A stretch of 64,000 bases of DNA from Erodium maritimum (GCA_963921825.1 OY997594.1:3787001-3851000), one strand, 5' to 3'. Positions 22,525 to 34,027 are shown, counted from the first letter of the stretch. The notes: generated from the letters alone by a model not told the origin. Translations and numbers: made by a program.

Positions 22525-22739
22525 AAAGTTATTTAATTTAAAAGACAGTAAAGTTAAACAGTAATAAAAACACAAATACAAGTTATTTAATTAGATAAAG
22601 GCCACTTTCGTAGGACTCACGGTTACATTTAGCGTATGTAATAAGCCTTTTAAACCCCTAAGTTGTAGCCTAGAGGACGAGTGAAGTCTCGTGAGGGTTT
22701 TCAGAATACAACGGCACCCACAACCGTAATTTTAACAAT

Positions 22740-24164
22740 CTAGTTCAGAGGAACAAACTCCACCCCGAAATACTGGAAATTAGTTTGAGTCCCAGTGTAA
22801 ATGCCATCGTCCATTTTGGAGTCAGATTTACTCCCATCGTAAAGCGTAATGGCCTGATTGTAGGAGAATGGAACATCCCACAACCTTTTCTGTCCCACTG
22901 CTTCTATTACTGCCTTAGTCATCGGCGGCACTCTCACCTTGAACGTTGTATGCGTCGGATGCTGTGACTCTGTATCTTCTTCCCCCCAAACGATGTTAGC
23001 TGAGATTGGCCTGTTGAGTACTATTTTGCCATCCACCTCAACCGGTATGGGACTCGTAATGCCGACGAAAGTGACCCCAACCTTCAGCGATCCGTTCGCC
23101 GTTGAACTCCAAGTCAGTGTAGAGGACTCGGCCACATAGGACAATTCCACTGTCATTTCAACATCAGATTGACTGTCATTGATAGCCTCATTGGCACCCA
23201 ACACAACGGGTGTTGGAACAGTAACCCTGGCGTCGGAGACACGAACGTCTGACTCTTCCAGGGTGACAATCCATGAAAAGGCACAGTCCACGACTTCAAG
23301 GTGAGACGATGCAGTAACTGTTGGGTCGGCTGCACCGAGGACAGGCACTGCATCGATGTGTACGCTTTTGCAATATTCGTTGTTCCCCAAACTCTTTAGC
23401 GCGAACGTGTTTTCTTTATCTGCGATTCGAGTCAGAGAAAAGAGCACGTTTGGATCGGTGGGGTCGGCGTTGTCGGGTGTAACGGCCAGAATGAAGTTAC
23501 TAGGCTCGCGGGTCCAGAAGGCACCGTAGTGTTTGGACTTGATGGAGATGTTTCCGGGGCCAGAAGTGAACACCTCGTGTCCCACGATCGGCACCAAAAG
23601 CTCGTCACCTACGAACTGGAGAAAATTGGCTCCTTCTATAGGACGAGCGCAAAGATATTTACCTTCGGAAGTGCCCTTGACGGCGATGTTCTTGGGGAAA
23701 ATCACGAGCGAGCTCCAATCAGTAACGGCACAGACAGCATCATTGGAAGACTCCGAGGCAAGGTACATGCATTTGTGTCTATATGTGCCAGGTTGGTTCA
23801 TCAAGGCAACATACATTTGAGTATTCACGTGCATGAACCGCACTGCGTCGCCCACCAACGTTGGCCGGAACAAAGTGCACGACAGCTTGGTCTGGTCCTC
23901 CTCCGGTTCGTTGGCAGCGGCCAGAACCCAGTTGTCGGCCGATGGGACCCAGTACTTGTTGTTGTAGCAGCTCCTGAGGTGGACGAGGGTCTGGTCGGCT
24001 CCCGACACTTGTACTTGAAACTTCGTGTACGGACTCACCACATCGTCGCCGGAGAACCGGAGAAAGCCATGCGAATCTCCTTCCCCGTGCACGAACTGCA
24101 AGTACTTGTGGTTGTATTGAGACTGAAGAGCCACGTATTCGGGTAATAATGTTGTTGCGGCCAT
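22740..24164 (-). CDS. Amaranthin-like lectin with aerolysin-like domain (gene B)
   Basis: 474 residues with the same architecture as gene A: two agglutinin domains (HKYLQFVHGEG; ANFLQFVGDE) and an aerolysin-type domain with the Ser/Thr-rich stretch STLTWSSTANGSLKVGVTF. ATG at 24164 in the same context as the other copies. The protein is identical to gene C for about 437 residues and differs at four positions only in the last 37, although the leaders and 3' flanks differ clearly. The promoter TATA is at 24261-24268 on the minus strand. No lesion was seen, so it is likely functional; cytoplasmic localisation is inferred from the lack of a signal peptide. Confidence 0.85.
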   Translation of the reverse strand: MAATTLLPEYVALQSQYNHKYLQFVHGEGDSHGFLRFSGDDVVSPYTKFQVQVSGADQTLVHLRSCYNNKYWVPSADNWVLAAANEPEEDQTKLSCTLFRPTLVGDAVRFMHVNTQMYVALMNQPGTYRHKCMYLASESSNDAVCAVTDWSSLVIFPKNIAVKGTSEGKYLCARPIEGANFLQFVGDELLVPIVGHEVFTSGPGNISIKSKHYGAFWTREPSNFILAVTPDNADPTDPNVLFSLTRIADKENTFALKSLGNNEYCKSVHIDAVPVLGAADPTVTASSHLEVVDCAFSWIVTLEESDVRVSDARVTVPTPVVLGANEAINDSQSDVEMTVELSYVAESSTLTWSSTANGSLKVGVTFVGITSPIPVEVDGKIVLNRPISANIVWGEEDTESQHPTHTTFKVRVPPMTKAVIEAVGQKRLWDVPFSYNQAITLYDGSKSDSKMDDGIYTGTQTNFQYFGVEFVPLN

Positions 24165-24540
24165 TGTTGTTACTCCAACTGTGTATGTGTATATGTAGAG
24201 ATGCTTTTCTTTCTTTCTCTCTTCTTTTGCTCTGTGCTTTCCTAACTCGACTTGCTAAGCTATTTATAGGGACAAATAGTATTATTATATCTAATTTTAT
24301 TTTATTCCACGTTTTTGTGACTTTTATTTAATACAACCGAATATGCCCTGCCAGCTTCTTTTTTATTCATTAATCATAATTTGTTTATCCCTTGTAAAAG
24401 GACATGGATAGTAACGTGTATTGGAGAGGAACACTTATTTGGTTGCATCCCATTTATTACATTAATGTTTACCATGCGGCCTACTAGAATACTAATTACC
24501 CTTCAAATATGGCTGACATATTGCTTACTGTACTTATTAA
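24165..24540 (-). promoter_or_regulatory. Promoter and 5' leader of lectin B
   Basis: TATA box ctataaata-type (gctatttatagg on the plus strand at 24259-24270), about 100 bp upstream of the ATG. Family promoter words follow (ccttgtaaaagg, ggttgcatccc, ttacccttcaa). The module stops near 24530, where unrelated LTR-like sequence begins. Confidence 0.65.
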
Positions 24541-25062
24541 GGAGATCGCTCGGAGTTCAAAGGAAGTTGGAGCAAGTAAAATAGTCAAAAAATGAGAAAA
24601 AAAGTAGAGGAACAAGCCGGATCCTGACACGTGGCGCCGCAGCCGACAAAAGTTGACTAGACCGGTGCGCCGCGTTACAACGCCTACCATGCGCCCATAA
24701 TGTTGATGCTGTACAATCCATTGACCGAGATTGGTTGACTCGCCTCCAGCCGCAAGATTAGCATACCAGCACATGTCTCTTTCGATTCGTCCGATCTTCT
24801 CAGCCTCAGCCATAGATCACACAGATGCACCACAACAGCGTGAGCCTGCCTTCACTGAATCTGGCATGAGCAGATGCACAAAAATAATATTCCTCCCTCC
24901 TTGATGTTCTCGTGTAGCCAACAATTTGAAGCTTCTCCCCCAAAAATTTCCAACCAAAACAATTGAGATTAAGCTCTCAAAATAATCTCTTCCCCACAAA
25001 AATGGCTGGTTCTCTCTGTGTTGTTCTTCGTTGTAGAGAAATATTATTTTTTGTACCATTTC
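24541..25062. repeat. LTR-like fragment
   Basis: Contains ccgttgaccgagattgg-type and cttctcagcctcagcca sequences that reappear at 58320-58445, beside another LTR. No ORF of known family. Confidence 0.45.
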
Positions 25063-25370
25063 AATATCCTAAATTTTTATTAATTTTATTTCTATACACA
25101 CGGTTAATTTTATCTTAAATTTGATTGTTAATGAAGAGTATTATAATCATTTTATTTGTTTTGGATGGAAAATCATATAGAAAGTTAACAGTGGGTGCTA
25201 AAATGAAAATTAATGAAAGTTTATAATACTAAGGTGACACAAACAAAATTTAGGATAATCTAAATGAATGAATGAAGATTTAGGGTACTGAAGTGACACA
25301 ATTTTTTTTAAGATACTTTAAATAGAAAACGAAAATTTAGAATACTAAAATAGAATTACCCCTAAAAATG
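25063..25370. mobile_element. Truncated copy of the fold-back MITE
   Basis: Inverse of much of 16046-16423 (agaattacccctaaaaatg at its right end). Its left end is cut by the LTR-like segment. Confidence 0.6.
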
Positions 25371-25399
25371 TATAATAATACACATAATTATAATATTTT

Positions 25400-25769
25400 A
25401 ATCGGTCACATGGTAAACATTAACACATACTAAACAGGATGCAACCAAAATAAGTGCCTAACCAAGATAAGTTTATGAAAAAAACATCTTGTTAATTTAT
25501 GTTCTACTCCCGAAATGTTCTTAATTATCCAATCCAAGATAAGTTTGAGATTAGGTGGATAACACATGTTTGTTAGTATTAACAAGTCCAGTAATATGCC
25601 AGCCATATTTGAAGGGTAAGTAGTATTCTAATAGGCCACATGGTAAAACATTAGTGTACTAAATGGGATGCAACCAAAATAATAAGTGCCTAACAAAGAC
25701 AGGCATCTTGCTCCACTCCCCAAGTATTCCTCTGTAATACATGTTACTATCCCTGTCCTTTTATAAGGG
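25400..25769 (+). promoter_or_regulatory. Orphan lectin-family promoter fragment
   Basis: Shares ggttgcatcc/ggatgcaacc, gccagccatatttgaaggg and ccttttataagggg with the gene promoters but is followed by a fold-back element instead of the TATA box and ORF. Confidence 0.6.
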
Positions 25770-26018
25770 GTAAACTGTCGTATTTTCCATTCCGTGAGTC
25801 ATATGATCTCAAGTGTCATATAATGGATGGTTTTTCCTTAATTATTTTGACTTTATACATTTTATAAGAAACATTACAATTGCACCCTCGTTGTTGTTCC
25901 TTATAAAATATATAGAGGTTAAATACTTAAGGGAAAAAACGTCATTTTACCATCCATTATATGACATTTAAGGTCATATGACTAACGGAATGGAAAAAAC
26001 GGCATTTTACCGTACATT
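25770..26018. mobile_element. Fold-back MITE interrupting promoter fragment
   Basis: Arms tccattccgtgagtcatatg ... gtcatataatggatgg and the mirrored ccatccattatatgac ... catatgactaacggaatgg. No coding sequence. Confidence 0.65.
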
Positions 26019-26999
26019 TTTCCTAACGGAATCGCATGATCAATGGATAAGGTACCGCAAATATGATTTTGAAAAGAAGGGTAACATAGTGTTCGTGACC
26101 AATATATAAGGGTAAGTTTCAACATTTAACCCTTTTGAAAATGTTGTAAAACATTTTATTGTCAACACAATAAAATTATTTCATTCTATGTATACTGATA
26201 TTTATTGGTTTTTTACTCGATTTTCTCTTATTCTTATTAAATATTGTGGAGTCAGATTTTTTTTGGTAAAATATCTCTTAATGATTTCAAGAGTCCGATC
26301 AGAGGTTCATCCAAGGTCCGATGATGTTGATTTTTGAAATGAACGTTCTCCACATATATGTCTTCGAAGTGAACGGTGGAGATTGGGTTTTGATGGTTCT
26401 TTTTTCAGATACACGAGCTGCAAGTTGGACCACAAAGTTGTGACGAAGGACGAAGAGTTGTTGCCGCCGCAAGAGGTCACGGTTTGGAAGCTCCGGAATC
26501 ATTCTAACTATTGAGACAACGTCGTCCACGGAGACAGCATCGAAGGCCGTGAAACCGGCACGACCTCAGGAAGATAGGACCGGCCCAAGGCGACTGAGAA
26601 AGAAGGAGAAGCTGAGGACGAAGGCAGCCGTCCCCACCGATATATATCCCCCACACCTGGCGTGGTCTGCGAGGGAGTCGACCGGATGGGTCAGGGAGAC
26701 ACCGGGGCGGTGCGACCCACAGACCAAGTCCCATGTGGCGACTGGGCAGGGTGCATGGCAACGGTGGTGGCAAGAGAAAGCACCATAGCGCGGCTAGAGC
26801 TAGGGCTAAGGCGATGTTCTCAACCAGAGCGAGAGAAAATTTCTTTGTCGGCGTTTTTCCTAAAAATCTTATTTATTTTTCTATTATATTTAACAACTAT
26901 ATTTTGAATAATATTTTTGGTTCTGCCCCTGGTCCTTCTTGTGTCTATTTAATACATCAATATACACGGCATGCAGGGAATATACTTTGAACAATAATA
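26019..26999. other. Unassigned, GC-rich segment
   Basis: A GC-rich block at 26420-26830 resembles the 5' leader of a retroposon (Pro/Arg-rich six-frame translations, no domain). Nothing else was recognised. Confidence 0.35.
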
Positions 27000-27520
27000 A
27001 TTAACGTGGATTGGATATGAACAATTGGGGAGTCGAACATAAATTAACAAGATGCTTTTCATCGTCTTATCTTGGTTAGGCACTGATTTTGGTTGCATCC
27101 TATTTACATACTAATGTTTACCATGTGACCGATTACAGTGTTAATTGGCCTGCCATTTTGGTAGTCTTGTTTGAGGAAATAATCCGAAATGCACGTCAAT
27201 CTATCTGATAAAACGTGTATTAATATTTTTTATAATTGAGTTTAGACAACCAAAACCTAGAGAATGTCGTTGCTCTCTCTCTTTCTTGTGGGATTTTAAT
27301 TTGTCGTTGTTTGTAGTCTCATGTTCGGGCCTCGTCAAAAGATTTTGAAGTGCTAAAAATGCAGCGAAAAACTAAAAGCCTAAAAAATCACTAGGATCCA
27401 TGTAATTCCAAATAAACTGACAAAACAAAACTTAAAAAGAAGTTATCTTTTCAGTTTTGAGCCCAGTTTGAGACGGGGACTAAGAACGCTTCTCCTTGAC
27501 GAAGTAGAGACGTCTCCAAA
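27000..27520. repeat. Upstream-region relic shared with 37950-38220 and 18245-18540
   Basis: About 27000-27210 repeats the words aacaattggggagtcgaac and ggttgcatcc; beyond that, no gene. From about 27440 it corresponds to the inverse of 11960-12090. Confidence 0.55.
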
Positions 27521-28144
27521 AGAATCCGACCTAGGTCTCTGGTTTCACTTCTTCTCGAATGTTGATTCGAGCTCGCCGGTTTAAGTCTGACGGCGAGATT
27601 TCAGGGGTTTTCTTCTGCCCTTTTCAGAAACCGTTTCCTAGGGTTCATCGGTCCATTTTGGGCTAGGGAGCTTTGCCTCTTCTAGGATTTGGGATTAACT
27701 TCTACCCTTGGAGGAGCATCAGCTTGTTTTCCTCCCTTACTTTGGTCTTCATGGTAGGAAAATTTGGTAGTCTAGGCTTGATTATTTTTTCCAATTCGAG
27801 CTTCATGGGGGGTAAATATGGGTTCCAGACCCGGTCGTCTTTTTTGGGGAGAGCAGCTGATTTGTGCCCTGGTGGTTCTGTTCTTTTTCTTGTTTATTTT
27901 CTTTCAGTTGTTGCTTCTGTTTGTTGTTGTTTTGCTTTGTGTTGTAATGGTTTCCCTCAAGTTGTTGATGTGATGTTGTTAAGGTTTCCTGTTGTATTGC
28001 CATGTGTTGTATGGGTTTCCCTCAGGTTGTTGAGGTGATGTTGTTGAGGTTTCCTTTGGGAAATGCTCTTAGTTTGTTGATCCACCCCTGTTCTTCTCTT
28101 CGAAGAACATGTTTTATAATATGTCTTGCTGATCAAAAAAAAAC
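27521..28144 (+). mobile_element. LINE-type 3' end insertion
   Basis: T/G-rich 3' region ending in cttgctgatcaaaaaaaaac, typical of plant LINE tails. It interrupts a segment that is continuous at 11960-12000 in inverse orientation. Short ORFs inside show no reverse transcriptase. Confidence 0.6.
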
Positions 28145-28924
28145 AAGCTTTCCCAAAATCGTTCGTGTGCGTGCACAAAAATCTTATATTTTCTCTGTTT
28201 TTCACAACTCAACTATCCTAAGACGTAACCACTCTGATAATTTCGAAAACACAAATATAGGTTACAAAAATATCATATACGTGGATATATTTTAGGAGTA
28301 ATCTCTTCGTGACCTCAGCTCGCGCAACTCCATTATAAAATGAGTCACGTGGGCAGCACATGATTCACTGTTCACAGGAAAAGTTAATTTAAACAGTATT
28401 TTTTTATTTTTAATAATTCAGTTTTGAAATTCGTTACAATTTGACAATTTTCCAAAGCTTGGGTGCGGATTTGACAATTAAGTGTAGTAGGAGGTTAAGA
28501 CATGGAGTAAACCCTTTATAAAATTCAAAAGTTATTAGTTGAATTTTAGAACAAAACAAAATAGATGTAATGTAATTACACGTATTATTCCAAAGTTTAA
28601 ATCCGAAATATATATGTAGGATAAGATTCAAGTATAAACTTGTATTTTTCGTACGAAATTCAAATTATCAATCTGGGTCCTTGTATCGTGGAATCAAAGA
28701 CTCAGATTTAAACAAAAATCATTAATGACAGAATCATTAATACATATCTTTGTAATTAATTTCATAATCAATCACCCCTTCAAAACTTTGCCCCTAGACA
28801 GAGACCCGTGGACCATATCGGGTTCAAATTTGTACGCACAGATGCGAACCGTATATCATATGATGGACGAATCTGATGGAGTTCACAGGTTTACATCCTA
28901 TAAAAGGTTCGCACTACCTCAATA
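28145..28924. repeat. Inverse copy of the 11.5-12.0 kb intergenic segment
   Basis: Words such as cccaaaatcgtt and tcattaatgacagaatcatt mirror 11560-11960, with a third partial copy at 49390-49500. No gene. Confidence 0.5.
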
Positions 28925-29285
28925 ACTTAAATCTTTCATATTTTATATAGAGTACTTTATAAATCTTTTTTGTGTCATTTCAATACCCTAAACTTTTATT
29001 AATATTATTTTAGTACACATCGTTGATTTTACCTCAAAATTTAGGTGTTAGTGAAGATTACTACGATCATTTTATCTGTTTTGAATGGAAAATCAGATGG
29101 AAAGTTAATAGTGGGTATTAAAATGTAATTAATGAAAATTCGGGATACTAAGGTGACACAAACAAGATTTAGGATACTTTAAATAAATTAATAAAAGTTT
29201 AGGGTATTTAGATGACATAAAAAAGGTTTAGAGTATTTTAAATAAAATACAAAAAATTTAGAATACTGAAATTAAATTATCCTAA
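28925..29285. mobile_element. Fold-back MITE family member
   Basis: Same family as 16046-16423, inverse orientation; contains gaatggaaaatcagatgg and ends with aaattatcctaaaaatata. Confidence 0.6.
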
Positions 29286-29397
29286 AAATATATAATAATA
29301 CAAATAATTATAATATTTTAATTGGTCATATGGTAAACATTAACATATTCTAAACAGAAGGACATTATCTGGCTAAATGATAGGACTGCCCGACCAA

Positions 29398-30018
29398 TAT
29401 TTTAAAACGTAGAGCACGCTAGAAGCAGTATGAGGCGGCTTTAGACCAGAAAGGAGAGTTTTGGAGGCAACGTGCAAAACAAGACTGGCTGGATGACTGG
29501 GACAGGAATACAAAATTCTTCAAGGCCTTAGTAAATCAGCGGAAAAACATGAACAAAGTTTATGACCTGAAGGATGTGAATGCTCCGGTCCTAACCTGGG
29601 ATACGGGTTTAGGGAATCATATATTGGCATTCTATAAAACCTTATCAGCTAGGAAGAGACGGGGTGCGGAGCCCGGGATACCAAGTTTTCCTCGGCAATT
29701 TACGATGGCTCAGAATGAGGCTCTTATGGCTCTGATCTCATCGGAGGAGGTGCGGGACGCCACCTTTTCGATAGGGCCGAACAATTCCTCTGGACCGGAT
29801 GGCTTGAACCCTTTCTTTTACCAGAAATAATGGTCTACAGTGGGGGTTGATGTTACATCATGCGTACGCAGAATTTTTGAAGGGGAAGAAGTAACCACCG
29901 CGATAAATGAGACCACGTTGGTCCTTATCCCGAAGATAGAGGCTCCGGTGAGTCCAAAGGACCTAAGGCCAATTGCATCGTACGATGTTCTATTCCGGAT
30001 AGTATCGAAGGTTGGAGA
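29398..30018 (+). pseudogene. LINE reverse-transcriptase fragment
   Basis: Translation matches the linker and first RT motif of plant L1-type LINEs: NSSGPDGLNPFFYQK, then after an in-frame TAA at 29828, LVLIPKIEAPVSPKDLRPIA. Only the N-terminal part of RT remains. It replaces about 180 bp of the duplicated lectin upstream region. Confidence 0.8.
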
Positions 30019-30399
30019 TGCTCTTAATATTAACAAGTCAAGTAGTATGCCGGCCATTTTTGAAGGGTAAGTAGTATTCTAATAGGCCACATGGTTAAAC
30101 ATTAGTGGGATGCAACCAAAATAAGTGGTCCTCTCCAATACACGTTACTATCCATGTCCTTTTATAAGGGATAAACTAATTAATTAATGAATAAAAAATA
30201 AGCTTGCAGGGTATATTCGGTTGTATTAAATAAAATTCAAAAGAACGTGGAATAAAATAAGATTATAATAATAGTATTCAGTCCCTATAAATACCTTAAT
30301 TAGCAAGAAGAGTTAGGAAGAAAACACAGAGCAAAAGAAGAGAGAAAGAAAGAAAAGCATAATCTCTACATATATTTTGAGAGAGATCGAGTAACAACA
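30019..30399 (+). promoter_or_regulatory. Promoter and 5' leader of lectin C
   Basis: TATA box ctataaat at 30285-30292, about 110 bp before the ATG; upstream ccttttataaggg and ggatgcaacc. The core (ccttaattagcaagaagag) matches gene A more closely than gene B, while the 40 bp before the ATG (attttgagagagatcgag) is unlike any other copy. Confidence 0.7.
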
Positions 30400-31824
30400 A
30401 TGGCCGCAACAACATTATTACCCGAATACGTGGCTCTTCAGTCTCAATACAACCACAAGTACTTGCAGTTCGTGCACGGGGAAGGAGATTCGCATGGCTT
30501 TCTCCGGTTCTCCGGCGACGATGTGGTGAGTCCGTACACGAAGTTTCAAGTACAAGTGTCGGGAGCCGACCAGACCCTCGTCCACCTCAGGAGCTGCTAC
30601 AACAACAAGTACTGGGTCCCATCGGCCGACAACTGGGTTCTGGCCGCTGCCAACGAACCGGAGGAGGACCAGACCAAGCTGTCGTGCACTTTGTTCCGGC
30701 CAACGTTGGTGGGCGACGCAGTGCGGTTCATGCACGTGAATACTCAAATGTATGTTGCCTTGATGAACCAACCTGGCACATATAGACACAAATGCATGTA
30801 CCTTGCCTCGGAGTCTTCCAATGATGCTGTCTGTGCCGTTACTGATTGGAGCTCGCTCGTGATTTTCCCCAAGAACATCGCCGTCAAGGGCACTTCCGAA
30901 GGTAAATATCTTTGCGCTCGTCCTATAGAAGGAGCCAATTTTCTCCAGTTCGTAGGTGACGAGCTTTTGGTGCCGATCGTGGGACACGAGGTGTTCACTT
31001 CTGGCCCCGGAAACATCTCCATCAAGTCCAAACACTACGGTGCCTTCTGGACCCGCGAGCCTAGTAACTTCATTCTGGCCGTTACACCCGACAACGCCGA
31101 CCCCACCGATCCAAACGTGCTCTTTTCTCTGACTCGAATCGCAGATAAAGAAAACACGTTCGCGCTAAAGAGTTTGGGGAACAACGAATATTGCAAAAGC
31201 GTACACATCGATGCAGTGCCTGTCCTCGGTGCAGCCGACCCAACAGTTACTGCATCGTCTCACCTTGAAGTCGTGGACTGTGCCTTTTCATGGATTGTCA
31301 CCCTGGAAGAGTCAGACGTTCGTGTCTCCGACGCCAGGGTTACTGTTCCAACACCCGTTGTGTTGGGTGCCAATGAGGCTATCAATGACAGTCAATCTGA
31401 TGTTGAAATGACAGTGGAATTGTCCTATGTGGCCGAGTCCTCTACACTGACTTGGAGTTCAACGGCGAACGGATCGCTGAAGGTTGGGGTCACTTTCGTC
31501 GGCATTACGAGTCCCATACCGGTTGAGGTGGATGGCAAAATAGTACTCAACAGGCCAATCTCAGCTAACATCGTTTGGGGGGAAGAAGATACAGAGTCAC
31601 AGCATCCGACGCATACAACGTTCAAGGTGAGAGTGCCGCCGATGACTAAGGCAGTAATAGAAGCAGTGGGACAGAAAAGGTTGTGGGATGTTCCATTCTC
31701 CTACAATCAGACCATTACTCTTTATGATGGGAGTAAATCTGACTCCATAATGGACGATGGCATTTACACTGGAACTCAAACTGATTTCCAGTATTATGGG
31801 GTGGAGTTTGTTCCTCTGAACTAG
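30400..31824 (+). CDS. Amaranthin-like lectin with aerolysin-like domain (gene C)
   Basis: 474 residues, intact, ATG at 30400 preceded by aacaaca. Domain layout as in gene B, to which it is identical for about 437 residues; the four differences (for example SIMDD for SKMDD and QYYG for QYFG) all lie in the last 37. B and C are divergent (head-to-head) with 6.2 kb between start codons. The sharp contrast between an identical coding body and diverged flanks points to gene conversion. The family binds sugars through the agglutinin domains; the aerolysin part may mediate oligomerisation or membrane insertion, not demonstrated here. Confidence 0.85.
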   Translation: MAATTLLPEYVALQSQYNHKYLQFVHGEGDSHGFLRFSGDDVVSPYTKFQVQVSGADQTLVHLRSCYNNKYWVPSADNWVLAAANEPEEDQTKLSCTLFRPTLVGDAVRFMHVNTQMYVALMNQPGTYRHKCMYLASESSNDAVCAVTDWSSLVIFPKNIAVKGTSEGKYLCARPIEGANFLQFVGDELLVPIVGHEVFTSGPGNISIKSKHYGAFWTREPSNFILAVTPDNADPTDPNVLFSLTRIADKENTFALKSLGNNEYCKSVHIDAVPVLGAADPTVTASSHLEVVDCAFSWIVTLEESDVRVSDARVTVPTPVVLGANEAINDSQSDVEMTVELSYVAESSTLTWSSTANGSLKVGVTFVGITSPIPVEVDGKIVLNRPISANIVWGEEDTESQHPTHTTFKVRVPPMTKAVIEAVGQKRLWDVPFSYNQTITLYDGSKSDSIMDDGIYTGTQTDFQYYGVEFVPLN

Positions 31825-32033
31825 ATTTTTAACATTACGGTTGTGGGTGCCGTTTTTTTCTTGAAAACCCTCACGAGACTTCACTCGTCCTCTAACACGA
31901 TAAATTAGGGGTTGAAAAGGCCTATTACATGCGCTAAATGTAATCGTGAGTCCTACGAAAGTGGCATTTATCTGATTAAATAACTTGTATTTGTATTTGT
32001 GTTTGGATGAATAAAAAGTAAGGTTAAGTATTA
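31825..32033 (+). terminator. 3' untranslated region of lectin C
   Basis: Holds the conserved ccctcacgag/ctcgtcctct hairpin block (about 31867-31892), the block gtgagtcctacgaaagtgg and the signal gatgaataaaaagtaagg near 32007-32024. Confidence 0.6.
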
Positions 32034-32333
32034 TGAGGAAAAATCAAATGGAAATCACTCCTTAACGTAAAAACCGTGTGAACCAATCCAAGCTATTCAT
32101 TTAAACAATGGATGAATGAGATGCAATTGATTTGTTGACTGCAAAAAAAACAACACTTTCTAGTAAGTGGTAAGAGTTTTTTTTAGTGAAACCATCATAT
32201 TTTTTTTACCAATTCACTAATTTAATTTTTCCCGCTTCGTTTGAACTCCGATTGGCTTCAAACTTGCGCCATTAGTTTTGTTTTTTCAAGGGCTTTCTAT
32301 CAAGATCAGTCATGAATATATTTTGAAGCACGA
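32034..32333. mobile_element. Left half of a Mutator-like element, cut by Gypsy sequence
   Basis: Homologous (inverse) to 57600-57890, sharing ttgaactccgattggcttc and caagggcttt. The match ends abruptly where Gypsy pol sequence starts. Confidence 0.6.
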
Positions 32334-33975
32334 AAAAAAAATATTTGAGGAGTACGACTTCGAGCTGCTCTATCATCCGGGCAAGGCGAATGTCGTCGCC
32401 GATGCCCTGAGCAGGAAGTCGACTCATTGTGTTGCCAGCATGGCTGTCCAAGAGTGGGACATGCTGGAGGAGTTGAGCTTATTCAGACTTGAGTTAGAGG
32501 GGGTCACGGATGGTATGCCCTTGTGTGCATTAGTGGCTCATCCCTCGTTGGTTGCTCGATTGCTAGAGGCACAGGCTGAGGATGCCGAGACGGCAGGGAT
32601 TCGTGAGAGACTGGTAGACGGTGTTGAGATCGATGGTTGGGAGTTGAGTACTGATCAGATTCTCCGTTATAGAGGACGGTTGTTTGTACCCCGAGGTTTT
32701 AGAGACACTTTGTTGAGAGAGTGTCATCATTCCCGTCTTGCTGTGCACTCAGGTGGCACCAAGATGTATAGAGACATCCGACGATAGTTCTGGTGGAGCA
32801 GAATGCGTAGAGCATTCGCAGATTTTGTTTCGAGATGTCTCACCTGTCAGCAGGTGAAGGCCGAGCATCAGCGTCCAGCCGGCTTACTACAACCCTTACC
32901 GATCTCCGAGTGGAAGTGGGAGCATGTTACTATGGACTTCGTTTCTGGACTACCGAGGTCGCCGAAGGGGCACGACGCTATTTGGGTTGTGGTTGACCGA
33001 CTGACCAAGTCGGCACACTTTCTGGCTATACGGATGACCGACATGGTTGATGTGTTGAGCCGGTTATACGTTAGAGAGATTATTCGCCTTCATGGGGTAC
33101 CGGTGTCAATTGTATCTGATAGGGATCCTCGCTTCACATCCAGATTTTAGGATAGCCTGCAGAAGGCATTGGGGACTGAAGTGCTGCTTAGTACAACTTA
33201 CCACCCACAGACAGATGGACAGTCAGAGCGCACTATACAGATTTTGGAGGATATGCTTCGAACTTGTGTACTGGACTTTCGGGGATCATGGGAGGAGCAC
33301 CTGCCTTTAGCAGAGTTTGCTTACAACAACAGTTATCAGTCCAGCATTGGGATGACACCATTTGAGGCTTTGTACGGCAGACCATGCAGGTCACCCGTGT
33401 GTTGGGCGGAGGTAGGGGACCGGAGTTTACTTGGGCCAGATATGGTCAGAGAGGCGACCGAGAAGGTCACATTGATTAGAGAGCGGTTGAAGACCGCACA
33501 GAGTCACCAGAAGAGCTATGCAGATAGACGTCGCAGGCCGCTTGAGTTTTCGGTCGGAGATCATGTATTTCTGAGGGTGAGTCCGAAGAAGGGCCTACTG
33601 CGGTTCAACCGCGGCGGAGGCAAGTTGTCACCACGATTCATTGGACCATTTGAGATCTTGGATAGAGTTGGAGCCGTAGCTTATCGGTTAGCATTGCCAC
33701 CGCAGCTTGGGAACGTGCATAACGTGTTCCATGTTTCCCAATTGCGGAAGTACACGGCGGATCCCTCTCATGTTATCGAGTAGGCAGACATCGAGGTAGC
33801 CGATGCTGTCTCTTATGAGGAGCAGCCCATCAGGATTGTGGATATGGGAGAGAAGGTCTTACGGAAGACTACCATCCCTTTGGTGCGAGTGCAATGGAAG
33901 CACCAGGGAGCAGACTCGACCTGGGAGCGAGAGGACGAGATCCGGGAGAAGTACCCCCACCTGTTCGACCGTTGA
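32334..33975 (+). pseudogene. Ty3/Gypsy pol remnant: RNase H tail, integrase, chromodomain-like end
   Basis: One frame throughout, broken by three TAG codons (32785, 33148, 33781). In order: end of RNase H (ELLYHPGKANVVADALSRK), integrase zinc finger (H-H-C-C including CLTCQQVK), integrase catalytic core ([27 protein letters not shown]), C-terminal domain (NVFHVSQLRKY) and a chromodomain-like tail (VRVQWKHQGADSTWERED), pointing to a chromovirus-type Gypsy. Gag, protease and most of RT are missing at the left. It is a dead element. Confidence 0.88.
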
Positions 33976-34027
33976 GGTACATTGTTTTTTTAAATTTCGA
34001 GGACGACATTTTTTTAAGGGGGTAGAT

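Larger units (their letters stand above)
15597..23486. repeat. Left arm of older inverted repeat
   Basis: Matches 36359-41803 in opposite orientation with many substitutions and indels. Mirrored landmarks at 16926-17596 and 38696-39366 add to a constant 56,292. This arm carries an extra 3.35-kb retroposon (19173-22524) that the other lacks, while the other arm has about 1.1 kb of extra sequence at 39752-40850. Confidence 0.85.

Noticed and set aside
21868..22581. 237-residue minus-strand Pro/Leu/Phe-rich frame
   Set aside because: Low-complexity translation of the C/T-rich leader of a retroposon, crossing the insertion border.
23529..24146. 205-residue open frame on the plus strand opposite gene B (and its mirror opposite gene C)
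   Set aside because: It is antisense to the conserved lectin frame, has no known domain, and its conservation follows from the identity of B and C.
26299..26990. Cluster of short frames in GC-rich DNA
   Set aside because: No domain, overlapping on both strands; probably a retroposon leader.
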